A stretch of DNA of 64,000 nt from an uncultured Clostridia bacterium (GTDB lineage: Bacteria > Bacillota > Clostridia > Christensenellales > UBA1242), in NCBI GenBank assembly GCA_944383375.1, contig CALWPG010000001.1:62001-126000 (forward strand). The letters are read 5' to 3'. Of the stretch, positions 52,696 to 61,295 are shown piece after piece; position 1 is the stretch's first letter, and every line of letters starts with the position of its first letter. The position numbers were made by a program, and so were the translations under genes. The notes under the pieces are model-generated. The model was not told the origin of the DNA and ran no database searches. It was given only the letters and a program-made list of their open reading frames with translations.

Positions 52696-53394
52696 TTATA
52701 TTTTAATTTGCTGAAGTTTGTTTCCCAAAAGGTCACACGATGTCAAATAAAAATCAATGCCATATAAATTTTCATATAGTTTATATTTTCCAATATTTGA
52801 GTGAATATGACCAAATACGCATGCTTTAACATTATATTTTTTTAACAAAGACACAAATTCACTCTCACCTTTATTTTGTGAATATGGTGGATAGTGAAGC
52901 ATACAAACGATACTATCACCATCATTAGCTAAACTTGCTGCGCGGAATAGTGCCATTTCCAGCCTTAAAACTTCCCTTTTATATATCTTTTTATCTTGAT
53001 CATCTTTAAAGTCTTTGTCGGGAACGGTCCAACCACGAGTTCCGCAAACCACAATATTTCCAATTTTTATGGCATCATTTTGAAGTGCATAACAATTATT
53101 TTTGAGTGCTTGCCTTACATTGGATATACCTTGCCACCAGTAATCATGATTGCCACGAACAAATATTTTTGTTCCCTTTAAATTGTCAAAGTATACAAGG
53201 TCCTGCTTCGCCTCATCAAGTTTCATTGCCCATGAAATATCTCCAGCAATCAAAACAACATCATCATCGTTTACTTTATTTTGCCAGTCCTCTTTTATTT
53301 TTTCAAGATAGTTCGCCCATCCATCACCAAAAATCTCCATTGGTTTGGCGCCACTTATGCAAAGGTGGAAATCACTAATTGCAAAAACTTTCAT
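52696..53394 (-). CDS. Metallophosphoesterase
   Basis: A 232-aa calcineurin-like phosphoesterase with all metal motifs: SDFHLCISG (D-x-H), LIAGDISWAM (GD), VRGNHDYWW (GNHD) and FGHIHSN (GHxH), plus MLHYPPYS. The form resembles the YpsC/YmdB-like cytosolic group with unknown substrate. It begins one base after yqeY. Confidence 0.9.
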   Translation of the reverse strand: MKVFAISDFHLCISGAKPMEIFGDGWANYLEKIKEDWQNKVNDDDVVLIAGDISWAMKLDEAKQDLVYFDNLKGTKIFVRGNHDYWWQGISNVRQALKNNCYALQNDAIKIGNIVVCGTRGWTVPDKDFKDDQDKKIYKREVLRLEMALFRAASLANDGDSIVCMLHYPPYSQNKGESEFVSLLKKYNVKACVFGHIHSNIGKYKLYENLYGIDFYLTSCDLLGNKLQQIKI

Positions 53395-53395
53395 A

Positions 53396-53818
53396 TCATA
53401 TACTCTTTAAGACTTCTTGAACAAGACGCATATCGCACTTGCCAGCATAATTTGTTTTAAAATATTTCATTACAAATGGGATACTCCTGTCTTCAAGTGA
53501 CAAGATTATTTCTTTTATTTCTTCTTCACTCATCATCTTTGGAAGATATGCTCTTACAAGCTCAAGTTGTTTTGAAATATTTTCAATTTCTTCGGTATTG
53601 TTAACTTTTTTGTAATTTTCAAGTTCTTCCCCAAGCTCTTTCACAGATTTTTGCAATATCTGAATTGCATCCACATCGGTAAATTCTTCATGCTTTTCAC
53701 GTTTTTTAATTTGTTCCAACATGAATTTGTTTATAAGCACACTGTAAATTGTGTGTGCAACACCATCTTTTTCTTTCATAGCTAAAATATTTGCTTTTTT
53801 AATTTCATCAAAAATCAT
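53396..53818 (-). CDS. yqeY: GatB/YqeY domain protein
   Basis: A 140-aa helical protein of the YqeY family, related to the tRNA-binding tail of GatB. Seen: KKANILAMKEKDGVAHTIYSVL, an EELENYK coiled segment, YLPKMMSEEEIKEII and a terminal VMKYFKTNYAGKCDMRLVQEVLK. Often next to rpsU in Firmicutes; rpsU is absent here. Function not settled. Confidence 0.9.
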   Translation of the reverse strand: MIFDEIKKANILAMKEKDGVAHTIYSVLINKFMLEQIKKREKHEEFTDVDAIQILQKSVKELGEELENYKKVNNTEEIENISKQLELVRAYLPKMMSEEEIKEIILSLEDRSIPFVMKYFKTNYAGKCDMRLVQEVLKSI

Positions 53819-53924
53819 AATAATCTCCTAACACTACGATTATATCATAATATTAATAAAAACACAACGCAACTAATAAAATATTACTATTACACAAAAT
53901 TTTATTTTTGTGCTAGAAAATTAC

Positions 53925-53953
53925 TTGTAAAATTCAAATATATACTTTATACT
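53925..53953 (+). promoter_or_regulatory. Promoter of the DegV gene
   Basis: -35 TTGTAA (53925-53930), 17-bp spacer, -10 TATACT (53948-53953); the transcript would start about 20 bases before the GTG. Confidence 0.65.
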
Positions 53954-53979
53954 AAAGAAGTTAAACTAAGGAGGATATT

Positions 53980-54846
53980 GTGTCAAAAATAGCAATTATA
54001 ACAGATAGTAATTCAGGTATTAAACTTACGGAGCAAAACGAGGATTTATATGTTCTCCCAATGCCATTTATCATAAACGGAGAAGAATATTTTGAAGAAA
54101 TCAGCCTCTCACAAGAAGATTTTTATAAAAAGTTGGCTGAAAATGCAGATATTTCAACTTCACAGCCATCACCTTTCCAAGTAAAAGAAATGTGGGAAAA
54201 TGCACTCAAAACCCATGATGAAGTTGTTTACATACCTATGTCAAGTGGTCTAAGCGAGTCATGTCATAATGCCATTGAGTTTTCAAAGGAATATCCAAAT
54301 GTAACAGTTGTGGATAACCAACGTATTTCAGTCACACAAAAAGATAGTGTTTACGAAGCATTAAAAATGGCACACGATGGCTACAGTGCGGCAGAAATTA
54401 AAGATTATCTTGAAAACACAAAACTTGACAGTAGCATTTACATAACAGTGAATACTTTGAAATATCTTAAAAAAGGTGGCAGAATTACTCCTGCCGTGGC
54501 ACTCATTGGCACTATTTTGAATATCAAACCAATTCTTCAAATTCACGGAGAAAAGTTAGACTCATTTGCAAAAGCACTAAACATGAGCCAAGCAAAACAA
54601 AAGATGATTAATGCAGTTAAAAAAGATTTTGAGACTGTGTTAAAAGAATATTATGAAAATGGTGAAATGCAAATTGATATTGCCCACACCAACAATGAAG
54701 AAGAAGCTATGAAATTCAAAGCAGAAATTGAAAAAGCATTTCCAAAATCAAAAGTTAAATTTGTTGATCCACTTTCGCTAAGTGTGTCTTGTCACATTGG
54801 ACCAGGTGCACTCGCAATTGCGACAACAAGGGTAACAAAAAAATAA
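53980..54846 (+). CDS. DegV family fatty-acid-binding protein (FakB type)
   Basis: A 288-aa DegV protein: IITDSNSGI at the start, ADISTSQPSPFQVKEMW with the fatty-acid carboxylate-binding Ser, YIPMSSGLSESCHNA, LKKGGRITPA and the end CHIGPGALAI. FakB presents bound fatty acids to FakA for phosphorylation; the FakA gene is at 718. Start is a GTG with a near-perfect AAGGAGG. Acyl specificity (saturated or unsaturated) cannot be told. Confidence 0.9.
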   Translation: MSKIAIITDSNSGIKLTEQNEDLYVLPMPFIINGEEYFEEISLSQEDFYKKLAENADISTSQPSPFQVKEMWENALKTHDEVVYIPMSSGLSESCHNAIEFSKEYPNVTVVDNQRISVTQKDSVYEALKMAHDGYSAAEIKDYLENTKLDSSIYITVNTLKYLKKGGRITPAVALIGTILNIKPILQIHGEKLDSFAKALNMSQAKQKMINAVKKDFETVLKEYYENGEMQIDIAHTNNEEEAMKFKAEIEKAFPKSKVKFVDPLSLSVSCHIGPGALAIATTRVTKK

Positions 54847-54850
54847 ATAA

Positions 54851-54878
54851 AAATGGCAAATAAATGCCATTTTTTTTT
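54851..54878 (+). terminator. Terminator after the DegV gene
   Basis: Stem AAATGGCA / TGCCATTT, 6-nt loop, T tract. Confidence 0.9.
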
Positions 54879-54901
54879 AAAATATTTGTCTTTCCAACAA
54901 T

Positions 54902-54944
54902 CAAGAAATCTTAACATTCTTCGCTTGGCTCAAAATGACAAAAG
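54902..54944 (+). repeat. Degraded dispersed repeat copy
   Basis: AAGAAATCTTAACATTCTTC followed by GCTTGGCTCAAAATGACA resembles the 37144 copy with several differences. Confidence 0.55.
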
Positions 54945-54954
54945 TTTAAAAATG

Positions 54955-55686
54955 TTATTTTTTACTGAATTTTGCTTTTAGTTTGTTATAAGTTATATAC
55001 ACCCACCTATCCTCTTTCTTTAAGGAAATTTGTTCATAAATTATTAAAGCTATTGTATAAAGTAATATAAACATTGCGCCAACAAACACCCAGTTAAATA
55101 TAGTTCCATCAATTAAAGGATGAAATATATACATTGCATCATCGTGCCCTAGCATCGATATCATGAAGATTCCATACGTCATATAAGCACAAAGTCCAAA
55201 AATCAAACTATTCCACTTTTTTAAACTTGGCTTATATCTTTTTGTTACACAGATGAGGAAGAAATTAAATATCCCCATTGTGTGATGTAGCAATCCCGAT
55301 AATGTTTTGTCAAAAAATATTGAGGCATCTTGACCTATAAAATCAGGATAAAAGAATGTTAAAACTCCACCGAGCAACATACAACTTGCAAGAAATTGAA
55401 GTATGCCACTATCTTTTTTACAAAATATCATTGCAAGTGGGAATAATAAGCTTGTTATACCACAAAAAGTTGTTGGCAAAAATTCAGAAATTCCACCACT
55501 ATATTCCATTACCGCAAGTCTATTCCAAATGATAAAAGTCAATTGAATGAGTGCACAGGTTACTATAATAACCGTTTTTGTACGCTCTTTTTTTACGAAC
55601 TTTCCTATAAGTATTAGTGCAGTTACCATTACTGCAACACTGACAAGCATAAAAATTATGTGCTCTATTCCAAATATCTGTGGCAT
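54955..55686 (-). CDS. YwaF/TMEM164-like membrane protein (paralogue 1)
   Basis: A 243-aa protein with about seven membrane helices, beginning FGIEHIIFMLVSVAVM. Features of the YwaF (TIGR02206) group are a conserved early helix pair, LPTTFCGITSLLFPLAMI, and LLHHTMGIFNF with two His in a central helix. Biochemical function is unknown. It follows the HIT gene by one base. Two related proteins lie at 56329 and 57205. Confidence 0.75.
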   Translation of the reverse strand: MPQIFGIEHIIFMLVSVAVMVTALILIGKFVKKERTKTVIIVTCALIQLTFIIWNRLAVMEYSGGISEFLPTTFCGITSLLFPLAMIFCKKDSGILQFLASCMLLGGVLTFFYPDFIGQDASIFFDKTLSGLLHHTMGIFNFFLICVTKRYKPSLKKWNSLIFGLCAYMTYGIFMISMLGHDDAMYIFHPLIDGTIFNWVFVGAMFILLYTIALIIYEQISLKKEDRWVYITYNKLKAKFSKK

Positions 55687-55687
55687 T

Positions 55688-56086
55688 TTATTTCTCCATC
55701 TTTAGTTTTTGTTGCATTTCTTTCAATTCAAATTTCGCAGTATTATTAGGCACGAAATTGACAGGATTATCATTTTTTCGTGGCAAGATATGTAGGTGCA
55801 AGTGAAACACACTTTGCCCTGCACAACTGTTGTTTGCATTATGTAAATTCACACCATCAAAACCACAATCATTTACATAGTGTTTGGCAATTTTTTTAAC
55901 TGCCAATATGGTCTTTTGAAGTAAATAATTTGGGCAATCCAGAATATTTTCATAGTGTTTTTTGGGGATAACCAAAGTATGCCCATCAACATCTTTAGCA
56001 GTATCCAAAAAAGCAAGTACATCTTTATCTTCATAAATTTTGTAGCAAGGAATTTTGCCACTGACTATGTCACAAAAAATACACAT
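55688..56086 (-). CDS. HIT family nucleotide hydrolase/transferase
   Basis: A 132-aa HIT protein. MCIFCDIVSGKIPCYKIYED opens the Hint-like group; NLHNANNSCAGQSVFHLHLHILPR has the HxHxH motif with the catalytic His. Cleaves purine phosphoramidates or dinucleoside polyphosphates. First of two genes with the YwaF-like protein. Confidence 0.94.
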   Translation of the reverse strand: MCIFCDIVSGKIPCYKIYEDKDVLAFLDTAKDVDGHTLVIPKKHYENILDCPNYLLQKTILAVKKIAKHYVNDCGFDGVNLHNANNSCAGQSVFHLHLHILPRKNDNPVNFVPNNTAKFELKEMQQKLKMEK

Positions 56087-56183
56087 ATTTACCTCTAGTT
56101 TGATTATAACAATCGTACAAAAAAAGTCAATATTTTAACTAGACATTTTAAATTTTATATGATAGACTTAAACACGAGCACAT

Positions 56184-56271
56184 GGAAAGGTGGCAGAGTG
56201 GTCTAATGCAGTCGCTTGGAAAGCGGCCGTGGTGCAAGCCACCGCAGGTTCAAATCCTGTCCTTTCCGCCA
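56184..56271 (+). tRNA. tRNA-Ser (anticodon GGA)
   Basis: An 88-nt gene including an encoded CCA end (56269-56271). Acceptor stem GGAAAGG / CCTTTCC, D-arm with GTGGTCTAATGCA, anticodon loop TTGGAAA giving GGA, a long variable arm (CGTGGTGCAAGCCACC) typical of class II tRNAs, and T-arm GCAGGTTCAAATCCTGT. Reads UCC/UCU serine codons. Confidence 0.97.
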
Positions 56272-56276
56272 AAAAT

Positions 56277-56312
56277 AAACCCAACCAATACTTTTATTGG
56301 TTGGGTTTTATA
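56277..56312 (+). terminator. Strong terminator after tRNA-Ser, probably bidirectional
   Basis: A 13-bp perfect stem (AAACCCAACCAAT / ATTGGTTGGGTTT) with a 6-nt loop, then TTAT-type sequence; on the minus strand a TTTATTTTT tract follows, suiting the converging YwaF-like gene. Confidence 0.85.
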
Positions 56313-56328
56313 TTTATATGAAAATATT

Positions 56329-57108
56329 TTATGCTTGTTTTTGTTTATGCCCTATTTTTTGAAATAATTTCTTTACTGACTTTCTGTCATTTATAAGATA
56401 GAATATATTAAAATATATAAACATAAAAAATATGTAAAGTGGTAAAAATGCACCATATGGAAGTGATAAAATTTCCATAACATCGTTACCTGGCATAAAG
56501 TACATAGGGTCTGCTTCAATTTTTAAAACATATATTTCAAAGAAAACATATAAAAGCAGTACAGCAAAACAAATTGCTTCTTTCCAAATTGTTTTATATT
56601 CAAACTTTGTAAATTTTAATGTTATTAAAAGTATGGACATAATTAAAATAAGTGAGTGTGTAGCTATGGAATATAAATTTTCAAATAAAATGTATTGATT
56701 ATTAAATCCAACTCCTGGATAAGCAAAAAATATAAGTGCACAAATAAGCGATGTTATGCTGGCAAAATTATAGAAGAAAGTTTTATTTAATATTACACTT
56801 GCCATAAGCACCCAGCAAGAAATTGCACACCAAGGTCTTGGCATCAAAATATAACAAAAATTATTTGCACTCCAATCTGTGTTTTTTGAAAAGTTTATTA
56901 TTCTACGCGCAAGTTCAAAAAATAAAATAAGCCCAGCAATAACATAAAGCACAATTTTTTTAGTTTTGGTAGACTTTCCGCGCATAAGCAAACTTATGGC
57001 AACAATAAGGCCAATACATATTACAAGTGTCAATATATGTAACCATCCCCACTGACCATTTATGGATGGATTTTCATATGAACTAAATAACCAATCTTTA
57101 AAACTCAT
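56329..57108 (-). CDS. YwaF/TMEM164-like membrane protein (paralogue 2)
   Basis: A 259-aa protein with about seven membrane helices. It has LILFFELARRI in helix 2, the MPRPWCAISCWVL block that aligns with the LPTTFCGITS block of paralogue 1, and a central IATHSLILIM with a His. It diverges from paralogue 3 across a promoter region. Confidence 0.7.
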   Translation of the reverse strand: MSFKDWLFSSYENPSINGQWGWLHILTLVICIGLIVAISLLMRGKSTKTKKIVLYVIAGLILFFELARRIINFSKNTDWSANNFCYILMPRPWCAISCWVLMASVILNKTFFYNFASITSLICALIFFAYPGVGFNNQYILFENLYSIATHSLILIMSILLITLKFTKFEYKTIWKEAICFAVLLLYVFFEIYVLKIEADPMYFMPGNDVMEILSLPYGAFLPLYIFFMFIYFNIFYLINDRKSVKKLFQKIGHKQKQA

Positions 57109-57144
57109 TTTTTCACCATTCCAAGTATATCAAACAATAAAATA

Positions 57145-57187
57145 ATTTGCAAATACTATTTGCAACTTATTTGAAATCATGTATAAT
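57145..57187 (+). promoter_or_regulatory. Promoter and palindrome before paralogue 3
   Basis: -35 TTGCAA (57160-57165), 16-bp spacer, -10 TATAAT (57182-57187), before a GGAG ribosome site. A 10-bp palindrome ATTTGCAAAT (57145-57154) lies just upstream in the divergent region and matches the core of the palindrome at 24151. Confidence 0.5.
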
Positions 57188-57204
57188 TTGTTTGGAGTTA
57201 TACT

Positions 57205-58128
57205 ATGGAAATACAAATGTTTAATATATGGTACTTTGTTGCACTAATATTATCTTTTGGTGGTTTTGTCGGGTTATACTTTTTACTTAGAAATAAATCA
57301 CCTAAATTTCAAAAGATATTTTTATTTTGCTTTTTACTGTTTGGACTTTTGCTTCATTTTTTAAAAGCATTTATTCCACCATATTCAACAGACATCTCTA
57401 GATGGTATAGAGATAGTTGGTTTGTAAATATTTGTGGGGCGAATATATTTTTGTTTCCTTTTTTCTTTTTATCAAAAAGTGATAAACTTAAAGATTATAT
57501 GTTCTATATTGGAGTACTAAGCGGACTTGTATCTATTTTATATCCTCTAGAACCACTACAAAAGACAAATCAAGCGGCTGAGTGGCTAGACATTGTAAGA
57601 TTTTATATTCATCACAATATGCTTTGGTATGTTCCACTTTTAATGGTACTTTTTAAACTACATAAATTAAGTTACAAGCGTGTCATCTATGCACCAATAT
57701 GCCTACTTGGTGTTATGCTATTTATTATGATAAACCAAGTACTTCAAAGCGAACTTGGTTTTGTACCTCTACGTGGTGGTGATGACTCACTTTTTGACAT
57801 TGGCTACAAAAATTCATCACTAATTTGGGGTCCCGGTAACGAAAGTTTTGCGGTTATACTCACCGCCTTATGCCCGAAAATTTTCAAAACTGTACCCGTT
57901 GGCGCACATGCCGGCGAAGAAAAATATTTGCCTTGGTTTTGGATGATTGTACCAGTTATGGTGTACCTTACCCCGATATGCTTTTTAATTTCGCTTATTT
58001 GGGACCATAAAAATTTTAAAAACGACTACATAACCATTTGGCAAAAAACAAAGCTTTTCTTTAATAATTTAAAAACAAAATCTAATAAAAATAAAGAGAA
58101 TTCACAAGAAAAACAATCTAAAAATTAG
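57205..58128 (+). CDS. YwaF/TMEM164-like membrane protein (paralogue 3)
   Basis: A 307-aa multi-pass protein: LLHFLKAFIPP, VNICGANIFLFPFFFL (the equivalent of the paralogue blocks) and FYIHHNMLWYVPLL with the central His pair. It is longer than the other two, with a loop of about 50 residues before the last helix and a Lys/Asn-rich C-terminal tail. Start ATG with GGAG eight bases upstream. Confidence 0.7.
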   Translation: MEIQMFNIWYFVALILSFGGFVGLYFLLRNKSPKFQKIFLFCFLLFGLLLHFLKAFIPPYSTDISRWYRDSWFVNICGANIFLFPFFFLSKSDKLKDYMFYIGVLSGLVSILYPLEPLQKTNQAAEWLDIVRFYIHHNMLWYVPLLMVLFKLHKLSYKRVIYAPICLLGVMLFIMINQVLQSELGFVPLRGGDDSLFDIGYKNSSLIWGPGNESFAVILTALCPKIFKTVPVGAHAGEEKYLPWFWMIVPVMVYLTPICFLISLIWDHKNFKNDYITIWQKTKLFFNNLKTKSNKNKENSQEKQSKN

Positions 58129-58189
58129 ATTTCCAACTAAATAATCAATTGTAACATCAAAAATAAGCCTCGTCACCTTGCCTTATTAA

Positions 58190-58226
58190 AAAAAATTCCA
58201 TGCAATAATGCAATGGATTTTTTTTA
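58190..58226 (+). terminator. Bidirectional terminator between paralogue 3 and ldh
   Basis: Stem TCCAT-GCA / TGC-A-ATGGA with one bulged A and T tracts on both strands. Confidence 0.7.
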
Positions 58227-58229
58227 CAA

Positions 58230-59138
58230 CTATACTTTTATTTGATTTATTGTGTCTGTTATACAGTCAATGCTTTTATTGAGTCTATCTTGTTCTTCTT
58301 TTGAAAGGTCAAGTGGCAATACCTTTTTTATCCCACTTTTGCCAACAATTGCTGGCATGCCAAAGTATATGTCATGTTCGTCGTTATATGCAGAAATGGT
58401 CATGATTTCGTTTGAATCTTCCAATATGGCATTTGTTATTTTTGTAAGACACATACCTATGCCATAGCTTGTGTTACCCTTTTTGTTTATGATATCATAC
58501 GCGCTATTGCGAACATCATACAAAAGTTTTGAGCAATCATCGTCATTTAGATAATCGGTTGCCTTATTTAGTCCAATAATGGCATTGCTCCATGGAACAA
58601 ATTCACTGTCACCATGTTCACCAATAACATACGCGTGTATATTTTTTGGACTTATGCTCAATTTGTCACCAATTAAACATCTAAGTCTTGCTGTGTCCAG
58701 CACCGTGCCACTTCCAATAACTTTTTCTGCTGGAAAGTTTGAAAGTTTCTTTGTTATATACGTCATGACATCAAGTGGGTTTGTTGCGATGAGATATATG
58801 CCATTGAATTGCGTCTTGTTTATCTCATCAATTATGCTTTTATATACTTTGCAATTTTTGTTTATGAGATCTCGCCTTGTCTCGCCAACTTCCTGATTTC
58901 TGCCCGCACAAATGCAGACGATATCTGCATCATTACACTCCTCATACTCACCCGCACGTACCTTTATACGATTTGAATTATATGTTGTGGCATGGGTAAG
59001 ATCCATTGCCTCGCCAACTGCCTTATCTTTTAATACATCTATTAAAACAAGTTCATCCACTTTGTTTTTTGTTGTAACAAGTGAAAAAGCATAACTCATT
59101 CCAACATTTCCACAACCAACTATCACCACTTTGCTCAT
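58230..59138 (-). CDS. ldh: L-lactate dehydrogenase
   Basis: A 302-aa NAD-dependent dehydrogenase. Rossmann start VVIVGCGNVGMSYAFSL, AGRNQEVGETRRDLINKN (Gln at the substrate-specificity position, as in LDH and unlike malate dehydrogenase), VIGSGTVLDTARLR and GEHGDSEFVPWS with the catalytic His. Regenerates NAD by reducing pyruvate, suggesting fermentation. Monocistronic. Confidence 0.93.
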   Translation of the reverse strand: MSKVVIVGCGNVGMSYAFSLVTTKNKVDELVLIDVLKDKAVGEAMDLTHATTYNSNRIKVRAGEYEECNDADIVCICAGRNQEVGETRRDLINKNCKVYKSIIDEINKTQFNGIYLIATNPLDVMTYITKKLSNFPAEKVIGSGTVLDTARLRCLIGDKLSISPKNIHAYVIGEHGDSEFVPWSNAIIGLNKATDYLNDDDCSKLLYDVRNSAYDIINKKGNTSYGIGMCLTKITNAILEDSNEIMTISAYNDEHDIYFGMPAIVGKSGIKKVLPLDLSKEEQDRLNKSIDCITDTINQIKV

Positions 59139-59184
59139 AACTACCTCTAAATTTAGTTTAAAAAATAAATAAAATTATGTCAAA

Positions 59185-59634
59185 TTAAAACACAAAATGC
59201 TCAAAAGTCATGCCTTTGTTTTTAATTACCTCCAAACTGTCAACAATAGCATAATATATCTGCTCACTATCATCAGTTTTTGCATCAAAAATCACCACGA
59301 CTTTCCCCAATTTCTTTGCGATATCTGTTGCACTGTACATGGTGTTTCTCATTTCGCTTGCAGAATTTGTTGCAACAACAGACATGATAGTTCGTGGTAC
59401 TTTGAGTGCATCAATCAAAACAATATTGTCCACCTCTTTGTAAAGCGACCTATCATGCGTGACAAAAGTAAGTGGCACATCGATTTCAAAAAATTTTTGT
59501 TTGTAATCCTCTTCCACAAAATCAAAATTATTGATTACAATAATATAAGATGTCTCCACATTTTCTCCATTTGGTACAAAAGCAGTAAGCAGACTTAAAC
59601 AAAATACAAGACAAACAATTGACAATTTTTTCAT
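59185..59634 (-). CDS. Exported hypothetical protein, 149 aa
   Basis: Not recognised. It has a signal peptide (MKKLSIVCLVFCLSLLTAFV) with no lipobox. The mature part alternates strands and helices: SYIIVINNF, VVATNSASEMRNTMYSA and KLGKVVVIFDAK. No catalytic motif stands out. It starts 12 bases after the gtrA stop. Confidence 0.75.
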   Translation of the reverse strand: MKKLSIVCLVFCLSLLTAFVPNGENVETSYIIVINNFDFVEEDYKQKFFEIDVPLTFVTHDRSLYKEVDNIVLIDALKVPRTIMSVVATNSASEMRNTMYSATDIAKKLGKVVVIFDAKTDDSEQIYYAIVDSLEVIKNKGMTFEHFVF

Positions 59635-59646
59635 GTATATAGTTTG

Positions 59647-60132
59647 TTACGCATCTTGTTTTTTACTCTTTTTTTCACGAAAAACAAAATATTTGCTATA
59701 CAAAAATTCAGTGACAAAATTGATAACCATTGTCATGGCTAAGATCAAATATTCATTCCAGCCAACTTTTTCAAGTGCATCTCCCCAAAGAGTTGAAAGT
59801 GGAGTGAACACGAGATAATAGCACAACACCTTGAGCATAGCCACAGGTACGTTGTTGGCTGATTTGAATGTGAACTTTCTGTTGAATGTAAAGTTCCATA
59901 AAACAGACAAAGTGAGTGCTATGAGGTAACTCGGCCAATAAGGCAAAGTGCAAAGTTCATTTAAAAGTGTGAAAACAACTGTTTGAATTACACCTGCAGA
60001 AATTGAAAATAACAAAAATTTAAGTGCTTGCCATGCACTTTTCTTCATTTCTTGCTTTTTGGCATTTTTGTCATCTAGTTCATTATGTATATCTTGTTCT
60101 TCTTGAATTTTCTCTGTATATTCATTTTCCAT
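59647..60132 (-). CDS. GtrA family flippase-like membrane protein
   Basis: A 161-aa protein with four membrane helices typical of GtrA: the first helix follows an acidic cytosolic N-terminus of about 30 residues, and the loop LSVLWNFTFNRKFTFKS is the family signature. GtrA proteins are thought to move lipid-linked sugars in surface-polysaccharide modification. No GtrB lies beside it; a GT2-like protein is at 62426. Confidence 0.88.
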   Translation of the reverse strand: MENEYTEKIQEEQDIHNELDDKNAKKQEMKKSAWQALKFLLFSISAGVIQTVVFTLLNELCTLPYWPSYLIALTLSVLWNFTFNRKFTFKSANNVPVAMLKVLCYYLVFTPLSTLWGDALEKVGWNEYLILAMTMVINFVTEFLYSKYFVFREKKSKKQDA

Positions 60133-60387
60133 ATGTTATATGATAACACTATTTTTATTTAATCTCAACAATATAATAAAAAAAGACTCGAAACGTTCCA
60201 TATTTATTGTAATGTTGAGCATATTTACTTGTCATTTAGGCCCCCATTTCTGTCATTTCGAGCGACAGCGAGAAATCTCTGGGATTCCTCACCTAAAGGT
60301 TCGGAATGACACAACTATATAAACCACTCGGAATGACATAATGCTGCGGAATGACAAAAAAAAGACCTGAATAATCAGGTCATATAA
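60133..60387 (+). repeat. Intergenic region with dispersed repeat copies
   Basis: At 60251-60279 TGTCATTTCGAGCGACAGCG and AGAAATCTC is the inverted form of the 37144 repeat; then GGGATTCCTCACCTAAAGGT with TCGGAATGACA (60280-60310), ACTCGGAATGACA (60327-60339) and GCGGAATGACA (60346-60356). No gene is seen. Confidence 0.75.
60356..60381 (-). terminator. Terminator after rpmA
   Basis: Minus strand stem GACCTGA / TCAGGTC, 4-nt loop, T8 tract. Confidence 0.9.
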
Positions 60388-60660
60388 TTATTTTGCAATT
60401 ACACTAACAATTTTCTTATCGCCACTTTTGGAGAATTTAACAACTCCGTCACAAGTAGCAAAAACTGTGTAATCTTTTCCAAGTCCACAATTTACGCCAG
60501 GATATACTTTTGTTCCTCTTTGACGAACAATTATTGAACCAGCAAGAACAGCCTCTCCATCATATCTTTTGACTCCAAGACGTTTTGACTGACTATCTCT
60601 ACCGTTTTTGGTGCTACCGCCACCTTTCTTGTGGGCAAAAAGTTGAATATTAAATCTCAT
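60388..60660 (-). CDS. rpmA: 50S ribosomal protein L27 with cleavable N-terminus
   Basis: A 90-aa L27. It starts MRFNIQLFA followed by [14 protein letters not shown]; the first nine residues are the Firmicutes extension that Prp removes after the FA to expose the functional N-terminus. The ATG at 60660 has GGAGG six bases upstream; the longer frame upstream lies in prp. It overlaps prp by 11 bp and is the last gene of rplU-prp-rpmA. Confidence 0.96.
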   Translation of the reverse strand: MRFNIQLFAHKKGGGSTKNGRDSQSKRLGVKRYDGEAVLAGSIIVRQRGTKVYPGVNCGLGKDYTVFATCDGVVKFSKSGDKKIVSVIAK

Positions 60661-60988
60661 TTTGAACCTCCACTTTAACATATTTTTTATAGTCGTTTTG
60701 GACATACTCCAAACTTTTTTGCATCGCTTTTAAAATGGTTTGCGCTTGGTTATTTTTCTCTTTGTTTAAATTTTTTGGTAGAACCAAACTTAAAAACCCA
60801 CTCTCCTCATCAATTTTGACCGATGCATTGATTTTTAAAACTTCACAAATTGCAACACATGCATTTTGAGTTATCGCCGAAATGGCTGCGCAGACAATAT
60901 CATTGCCACTTGTGCCGTAGCCACTATGGCCACTTACCTTAAATGCCGTTACATTTTCACCATCATACAAGATTGTTATATTGGTCAT
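60650..60988 (-). CDS. prp: Ribosomal-processing cysteine protease Prp
   Basis: A 112-aa protease of the Prp/YsxB family, with the catalytic His in GHSGYG and the catalytic Cys in [12 protein letters not shown] at the usual spacing. It cleaves the N-terminal extension of L27, which is present here. Located between rplU and rpmA, as in other Firmicutes. Confidence 0.94.
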   Translation of the reverse strand: MTNITILYDGENVTAFKVSGHSGYGTSGNDIVCAAISAITQNACVAICEVLKINASVKIDEESGFLSLVLPKNLNKEKNNQAQTILKAMQKSLEYVQNDYKKYVKVEVQNEI

Positions 60989-60989
60989 A

Positions 60990-61295
60990 TTACTTGATCT
61001 CTAAAATTTTTACTTGAGTGAATGGTTGTCTGTGACCTTGTTTTCTTCTTACATTCTTTTTTGCTTTGTATTTGTAAACAACAACTTTGTCACCCTTACC
61101 TTGTGCAACAACTTCAGCACTGCAAGTAAGTTTTTTGACATCTTGTGGTTTTGCAACTACTTTGCCTTCATTTGATGTAAGCAAAACTTCAAATTCAACT
61201 TTGTCGCCGACATTGTTATTTAATTTTTCAACATTGATAACGTCGCCAACTTGAACTTTGTATTGTTTTCCCCCAGTTGTAATCACTGCAAACAT
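60990..61295 (-). CDS. rplU: 50S ribosomal protein L21
   Basis: A 101-aa L21 with AVITTGGKQYKVQVGDVINVEKL at the start and KYKAKKNVRRKQGHRQPFTQVKI at the end. First gene of rplU-prp-rpmA. The ATG has AGGAGGG upstream and the gene has a strong promoter and a leader of about 75 nt. Confidence 0.97.
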   Translation of the reverse strand: MFAVITTGGKQYKVQVGDVINVEKLNNNVGDKVEFEVLLTSNEGKVVAKPQDVKKLTCSAEVVAQGKGDKVVVYKYKAKKNVRRKQGHRQPFTQVKILEIK

